Shown here one piece after another: positions 6,782-10,556 of a stretch of DNA of 10,556 nt. Source of the stretch: DASSNR01 sp036278935 (GTDB lineage: Bacteria > Gemmatimonadota > Gemmatimonadetes > Gemmatimonadales > Gemmatimonadaceae); assembly GCA_036278935.1 (NCBI GenBank), contig DASUKA010000143.1, forward strand, positions 1 through 10,556. Reading direction: 5' to 3'. Under the pieces are notes generated by a model. That model ran no database searches and was not told the DNA's origin. It saw nothing but the letters and a program-made list of their open reading frames with translations. Within the stretch, counting starts at the first letter, position 1, and every line of letters starts with the position of its first letter. The position numbers and the translations under genes are program-made.

Positions 6782-6788
6782 TCCTCCC
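6782..6788 (-). promoter_or_regulatory. Shine-Dalgarno of outer-membrane protein gene
   Basis: GGGAGGA on the minus strand, ending 3 bases before the ATG at 6778 (4 bases from the GGAGG core). Short but strong; it decides the start. Confidence 0.7.
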
Positions 6789-6844
6789 GAGAAAGAGCGT
6801 TCTGGCGAGCACGCGGAGTACGTGTCGCGCGCACCAACGATTGC

Positions 6845-6876
6845 CACCTGCTCGAGGCGATTCTATACGCCAGGTG
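6845..6876 (-). promoter_or_regulatory. Imperfect inverted repeat around a TATAGA -10-like box
   Basis: CACCT (6845-6849) and GGCG (6856-6859) pair with CGCC (6868-6871) and AGGTG (6872-6876). The 8-base centre carries TATAGA on the minus strand (6867 to 6862), 84 bases before the outer-membrane gene start. No -35 match is seen at the usual spacing. It could be an operator over a -10 box, a leader hairpin or chance. Confidence 0.25.
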
Positions 6877-6894
6877 ACGTAGCGGGCGCCGAAA

Positions 6895-6923
6895 TTGACG
6901 CATTGTTAGCCACGCGATACGCC
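6895..6923 (+). promoter_or_regulatory. Weak candidate promoter for the RDS-repeat gene
   Basis: TTGACG (6895-6900) resembles a -35 box, and 17 bases later TACGCC (6918-6923) is a poor -10. It would give a leader of roughly 90 bases before the ATG at 7023. It is the best plus-strand match in the divergent space, but housekeeping promoter consensus in this phylum is uncertain. Confidence 0.25.
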
Positions 6924-7006
6924 GCACAACTCCGTACCGGCGCATCTCCGAACCTCCATTGGCCTCCCGGGGTACCGCCCTTGCGGTCCCGTCGCGTCAC
7001 TTAACC

Positions 7007-7013
7007 AGGAGGT
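7007..7013 (+). promoter_or_regulatory. Shine-Dalgarno of the RDS-repeat gene
   Basis: AGGAGGT with 9 to 10 bases to the ATG at 7023. It is a near-perfect site and strong evidence that the downstream reading frame is translated, despite its odd composition and antisense tail. Confidence 0.8.
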
Positions 7014-7022
7014 CCTCTCGTC

Positions 7023-8195
7023 ATGCACTCTCGCCGCCTCGCCGATCCACTCGTTCCCATGCGCGCATGGGTGGCATGGGTCATCGGGGGCGGGCTGACG
7101 TGCATCCTTTTCGGCGCGCTCGGGCTGCCGGCCGGGCACATGCCGGCCGGCGAGGCATGGCAGAGCGCGGAGCAGCAGCACGCGCCGGTGCGCTCGGAGC
7201 ACCTCGTCTTCCAGTCCATTCCGCCACCGTCTGCGCCGACCGCGGCACCCGCCACCTCAGTCAACACGCCGGCCACACGGCCGGTGGCTCATCCTCCGGT
7301 GGCGTCCCCCGTTGCGCCGGCTGCTCCGGTACTGCCCGCTGCACCGCTCCGTTCCCCGGTGGCCGCGCCGGACTCCGGGCGCGGTTCGGGCGCTGAGCGT
7401 CCCACCCCATCCATTCCGCTGGCTATCCCGCTTCGTCAACGAGGGATCGTGCTGCCCACCGCACCCGCCGCGGGTAACGGGAGCGCACCACCGACGTGCG
7501 CGGCGCCCTGCCTGGCCCGCGTACGAGCCGGGATCCAGCTACCCGAGCACGCCCTGACACGCGCCCAGCGCGACTCCATTCTGCAAGCGCTCGCCGACTC
7601 GCTTCCGGTTCTGGCGGGCGATGGGAAGGCGGCCTGCCCCGGGTGCGCCTCAGCATCTCCTCCCTCGAGCAGCGGGATGCCCGTTCCGGTCACGATCGGG
7701 GGATTCTCCATCCCGCTGCCGGGCGGCGGACCGAGCCGCGCGCAACGGAAGCGCGACAGCACGGTGAACGCACACGTGCTGCCGATTCTCCAGCGTCTCC
7801 GCCAACGCGCGGATTCCGCACTCGCGGCGCGGCGGCGCGATTCCCTCGCCGCGCTCGCCAGGCAGCGGCGCGACTCGGCCGCGGCGGCCGCGGCGCGCAA
7901 GGGTGACTCGTCGGCCCCGGACAGCAGCGCACGGCACGGCTCGTCAGCCGATCGCGCATCCACTGGTCGCGCGTCAACCGGCGGGCTTTCCCACGGCCGC
8001 GCCCCTTACAGCCTGAGCTTCCGCATGAGTGCCTGGAAGCGCGGCTCTCCGCGCAGCGGATCGACCATGGCGTGCACCTTGAGATACGCCACCCACCCGC
8101 GCCGCGCCTCGTACGCACGCTCGGCCCACGACAGCGCGCCTGCCAGGTCGCCGAGTCCGATGTGCAGTATGGCGAAGGCGACGGGCGACACGTAG
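7023..8195 (+). CDS. Membrane-anchored Pro/Ala-rich protein with RDS repeats, function unknown
   Basis: A 390-residue frame with a strong Shine-Dalgarno. Residues 15-36 form one hydrophobic segment with short basic residues before it, giving a type II (N-in) anchor. Residues 67-135 are a Pro/Ala/Val linker of the kind found in TonB-like and other periplasm-spanning proteins. Two Cys pairs follow (Cys159/Cys163 and Cys205/Cys208). From about 180 the sequence is Arg/Ala/Ser-rich with RDS at 183, 244, 272 and 283 and a related ADS at 263, probably a charged helix. I recognise no family. The last 190 bases (8006-8195) lie antisense to the kinase 3' end and encode a composition-driven tail unlike the rest. 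The true product may therefore end near residue 328, through a frameshift, or the tail may be real. Convergent with the kinase gene. Confidence 0.65.
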   Translation: MHSRRLADPLVPMRAWVAWVIGGGLTCILFGALGLPAGHMPAGEAWQSAEQQHAPVRSEHLVFQSIPPPSAPTAAPATSVNTPATRPVAHPPVASPVAPAAPVLPAAPLRSPVAAPDSGRGSGAERPTPSIPLAIPLRQRGIVLPTAPAAGNGSAPPTCAAPCLARVRAGIQLPEHALTRAQRDSILQALADSLPVLAGDGKAACPGCASASPPSSSGMPVPVTIGGFSIPLPGGGPSRAQRKRDSTVNAHVLPILQRLRQRADSALAARRRDSLAALARQRRDSAAAAAARKGDSSAPDSSARHGSSADRASTGRASTGGLSHGRAPYSLSFRMSAWKRGSPRSGSTMACTLRYATHPRRASYARSAHDSAPARSPSPMCSMAKATGDT

Positions 8196-10228
8196 TCGCG
8201 CGACGCGTCGAGTTCCAGCGCGCTCAACTCCGCCCGGGCGGCGGCATGCTGGCCGGCTCGCGCGAGGGCGTAGCCCAGAATCGCTCTCGGATACGAGCTG
8301 TTGGCCAACAGCTCCGCTCCCTCGCGCAGCACACGCTCTGCCTCCTCGTGTTCGTTGCACTGCGTGAGGATGAGGCCAAGCACGCGATAGCTCTCCTCCG
8401 CCGTCGGGTTCATTGCCACGGCGCGCTCCGCGTGATGCCGGGCCTGGTCGTAGCGACGTGCGTAGTAGTTGACCCACGCGACGGCGCGCCGAACGGATAC
8501 GGACGCCGTATCCAACTCCAGCGCGCGATTCGCCTCCGCCACCGATTCGTCCGCCCTCCCCTGGGAGGCGAGGAGCAGGGCGTACCACTGATGGCCTGGC
8601 GCGTGTCGCGGGTCGAGCTCGATCGCGCGGCGATACTCGCGCTCGGCGGCCGCCCAGTCCCAGTCGTAGATGAAGAGGCACCAGGCCAGCGCCACATGCA
8701 CTTCGGCCACGGTCTCGTCCAGCGCGATCGCCTGCCGGGCGTACGCCTTGGCGCGCTCGAAGCCCTCGTGCACCGGGACGCTGCGGTAGTCCACGTGCTG
8801 CGCATACGAGTCGGAGAGCCCCGCGTAGGCGAGGGGATAGCTCCGGTCTTCCGCAATGGCCTGCTCGAAGTACTGGATGGCCTCGCGCACCCCCTCCTGC
8901 GAGTGCGTATTCAACGCGAAGCGCCCCTTCAGGTACGAGCCGTACGCCTTGAGGTTGGTCCGGTAGCGCGCCGGTACCGGGTCCGCGAGGTCGGCGAAGG
9001 AGTTGGCGCGCAGCGTGTCCACGATCGTCCGCGCGATCTCGTCCTGGATGGCGAACACGTCCACGAGTTCCCGATCGTAGCGCTGCGACCAGAGCAGCCG
9101 GCCGTCGTCGGTGGACGTGAGCTGCGCCGTGATGCGGAGCCGGTCGCCCAACCGGCGCACCGTTCCCTCGAGCACTTCGGAGACGCCGAACAGCGCCCCG
9201 ATCGCGCGCACGTCCTGCGGTTTCCCCTTGAGCGCGAACACCGAGGTGCGTGATGCGACCCGGAGCCCTTCGACCTTCGCGAGCGCGGTAATCAATTCGT
9301 CAGTGATGCCATCGCTCAGATACTCGTTCTCGGGATCCGGGCTCACGTTCACGAAGGGAAGCACCGCGATCGCGCGCGATGAGGCGGTGAAGAAGTGCCC
9401 GCCCTCCAGCCCCTCCGTCTCCAGCGCATCCAGGAACGCGGGCACCGTCGGCGGGCGCTGCCGGGGATCCTTGGCGAGTGCCCGGGCGAGCGCGCGCTCT
9501 ACCGTGGAGGGCACGTCGGGGCGGAGCGCACGCACGGGACGCGGGGTGGCGGTCACCTGCATGGCCATGGTCGCGCGTGCACCCAGGCCGCTGAAGGGCG
9601 GCTCGCCGGCAAGCATCTCGTAGACCACGCAGGCAAGGCTGTAGATGTCACTCCGGCCGTCGAGATCCCGCTCGCCGCTGGCCTGTTCCGGGCTCATGTA
9701 CTCGGGGGTGCCGATCGCGATGCCGGCGTCGGTCAGGACCTCCTGATCCGCCGTGCCGCCCGCGTGCGCAATGCCGAAATCGGCGAGCAGCGCGTGGCTG
9801 TCCACGAAGAGGATGTTCGCGGGCTTCAGGTCGCGGTGGACGTAGCCGTTGCGATGCACGTAGTCGAGTGCCACACCAACCTGGCGCGCGATCCGCAGTG
9901 CATCCTTCACCGGGAGCCGGCACTCGCGCCGCAGTCGGTCGTGCAGCGAGCCGCCGGGCGCGTACGGCGTGACGGAGTAGAGTCTGTCTTCAGCGACGCC
10001 CGAGTCGATGAGCGGGACGATGTGCGGGTGGGCGAGTTGCGCCGTCACGCGCATCTCGCGCAGGAACCGCTCCGCGCCGAGCGAGGTGGCCACCTCGGGG
10101 CGCAGCAGCTTGATCGCCACCTTGCGGCCGTGCTTGCGATCCTCCGCCAGGTAGACGGTCGCCATGCCGCCATGGCCCAGCTCGCGCTCGATCGTGTAGC
10201 GGTCGGCAAATGTCGCGTTCACGAGCAC
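8006..10228 (-). CDS. Ser/Thr protein kinase fused to TolB-like domain and TPR repeats
   Basis: A 740-residue protein. A complete Hanks-type kinase spans about 11-270: Gly loop GHGGMATV (18-25), Lys40 in VAIK, Glu58 in the C-helix, HRDLKPAN (131-138, catalytic Asp133), DFG (150-152), GTPEYMSPEQ (173-182) and DIYSLACVVYEML (194-206). All catalytic residues are present, so it should phosphorylate Ser/Thr of unknown partners. Residues about 285-410 match the TolB-N-like domain often found with kinases and adenylate cyclases (IAVLPFVNVSPDPENEYLSDGITDELI begins it). TPRs follow from about 430 to 715, for example AIQYFEQAIAEDRSYPLAYAGL and AEREYRRAIELDPRHAPG. No membrane helix is seen, so the protein is probably cytosolic. 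The start is GTG at 10228 or GTG at 10222, with GAGG upstream of both. It follows pyrE by 69 bases and overlaps the RDS-repeat gene tail to tail. Confidence 0.94.
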   Translation of the reverse strand: MLVNATFADRYTIERELGHGGMATVYLAEDRKHGRKVAIKLLRPEVATSLGAERFLREMRVTAQLAHPHIVPLIDSGVAEDRLYSVTPYAPGGSLHDRLRRECRLPVKDALRIARQVGVALDYVHRNGYVHRDLKPANILFVDSHALLADFGIAHAGGTADQEVLTDAGIAIGTPEYMSPEQASGERDLDGRSDIYSLACVVYEMLAGEPPFSGLGARATMAMQVTATPRPVRALRPDVPSTVERALARALAKDPRQRPPTVPAFLDALETEGLEGGHFFTASSRAIAVLPFVNVSPDPENEYLSDGITDELITALAKVEGLRVASRTSVFALKGKPQDVRAIGALFGVSEVLEGTVRRLGDRLRITAQLTSTDDGRLLWSQRYDRELVDVFAIQDEIARTIVDTLRANSFADLADPVPARYRTNLKAYGSYLKGRFALNTHSQEGVREAIQYFEQAIAEDRSYPLAYAGLSDSYAQHVDYRSVPVHEGFERAKAYARQAIALDETVAEVHVALAWCLFIYDWDWAAAEREYRRAIELDPRHAPGHQWYALLLASQGRADESVAEANRALELDTASVSVRRAVAWVNYYARRYDQARHHAERAVAMNPTAEESYRVLGLILTQCNEHEEAERVLREGAELLANSSYPRAILGYALARAGQHAAARAELSALELDASRDYVSPVAFAILHIGLGDLAGALSWAERAYEARRGWVAYLKVHAMVDPLRGEPRFQALMRKLRL

Positions 10229-10252
10229 AACGCCTCACTCGCGGGAATACCA

Positions 10253-10258
10253 ATAGTA
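10253..10258 (-). promoter_or_regulatory. Possible -10 box of kinase gene
   Basis: TACTAT on the minus strand, about 25 bases before the GTG start. No -35 consensus is seen; the region where it would lie holds the 18-bp palindrome at 10266-10283. Confidence 0.2.
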
Positions 10259-10265
10259 GCGCAGC

Positions 10266-10283
10266 GGCTCCGCGCGCGGAGCC
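10266..10283. terminator. Perfect 18-bp palindrome between pyrE-like and kinase genes
   Basis: GGCTCCGCGCGCGGAGCC is its own reverse complement. As RNA it folds into a 7-bp stem with a CGCG loop. It lies 14 bases after the phosphoribosyltransferase stop, so a terminator is likely, though no U-tract follows. It may instead be an operator, because it covers the -35 region of a possible kinase promoter. Confidence 0.4.
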
Positions 10284-10297
10284 CATCGCGCCAGGCC

Positions 10298-10556
10298 TCA
10301 CCGCTTGGGTGACGCGAGCTCCCGCTCCAGCTCCGACTTGGTGAACAGGGCGTGCAGCTCCACCCCGATGTCGCTGAGCGCCGCGCGGCCGCCCGCTTCG
10401 CGGTCGATGACGCAGACGGCATGGTCAACCGAGGCGCCCAGTGCTCGCAGCTCCTGGCATGAGGCGATCACCTGGCCACCCGACGTGACGACGTCCTCGA
10501 TGACCAGCAGCCGCCGGCCGGACACCGTGCCCCCTTCGGCCAGCTGACAGGTGCCG
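10298..10556 (-). CDS. pyrE: Phosphoribosyltransferase, probably orotate phosphoribosyltransferase; N-terminus beyond window edge
   Basis: The last 85 residues of a minus-strand frame that stays open to the right edge; the usual length is about 180-215. The PRPP-binding motif VIEDVVTSGGQV is complete and is the hallmark of type I phosphoribosyltransferases. The preceding LAEGGTVSGRRLL, and the following IDREAGGRAALSDIGVELHALFTKSEL, are typical of PyrE, where the DRExGG block follows the PRPP motif. PyrE converts orotate and PRPP into orotidine monophosphate in pyrimidine synthesis, in the cytoplasm. Other members such as adenine phosphoribosyltransferase lack the DREAGG segment, so PyrE is preferred. 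An internal GTG at 10525 is not the start, since coding sequence continues in frame upstream of it. Confidence 0.8.
   Translation of the reverse strand, partial: GTCQLAEGGTVSGRRLLVIEDVVTSGGQVIASCQELRALGASVDHAVCVIDREAGGRAALSDIGVELHALFTKSELERELASPKR

Noticed and set aside
8072..10312. Long plus-strand frames of 393 and 305 residues
   Set aside because: They lie antisense to the kinase-TolB-TPR gene, whose kinase motifs are complete; no signal or domain is seen in the plus frames.
1..10556. tRNA, rRNA, CRISPR, transposase, integrase or attachment-site signals
   Set aside because: No spaced direct repeats, no transposase-like or integrase-like frame, and no RNA-gene consensus was noticed on reading either strand.

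Overview
The window is high-GC bacterial DNA with ten protein-coding genes, no RNA gene, no mobile element and no CRISPR array that I can see. The gene style points to Gemmatimonadota or a similar Gram-negative soil lineage: a Ser/Thr kinase fused to a TolB-like domain and TPRs, Gly-rich lipoproteins, a predicted outer-membrane barrel and RDS-rich proteins. This placement is inferred from gene style; no marker gene confirms it.

Layout. At the left edge a secreted penicillin-acylase-family Ntn hydrolase (minus, its C-terminus lies outside the window) is divergent from a Gly-rich lipoprotein (plus). The lipoprotein converges on a minus-strand cluster. In transcription order this cluster is a secreted jelly-roll-like protein, a TerB-like protein and a beta-carbonic anhydrase; the last two share a 4-base GTGA overlap. 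A MATE exporter (plus) starts only 14 bases from the jelly-roll gene, head to head. It converges on a small outer-membrane barrel-like protein (minus). A 244-bp divergent intergenic region separates that gene from a Pro/Ala-rich, membrane-anchored protein with RDS repeats (plus). The 3' end of this last gene overlaps, on the opposite strand, the 3' end of a large kinase-TolB-TPR gene (minus). Upstream of the kinase is the 3' end of a phosphoribosyltransferase, probably pyrE, cut by the right edge.

How the genes may work together. Much of the content is envelope-directed: a periplasmic acylase, a lipoprotein, a secreted jelly-roll protein, an exporter, an outer-membrane barrel and a membrane-anchored linker protein. 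A soluble regulatory kinase sits beside them. The TerB-carbonic anhydrase pair is the only strongly coupled unit. I see no defence or biosynthetic cluster. The least explained items are the RDS-repeat protein with its antisense tail, the TerB-carbonic anhydrase coupling, and several inverted repeats at gene boundaries. Intergenic stretches are short (the longest is 262 bp, at 1203-1464). Apart from the candidate sites listed, I see nothing definite in them.
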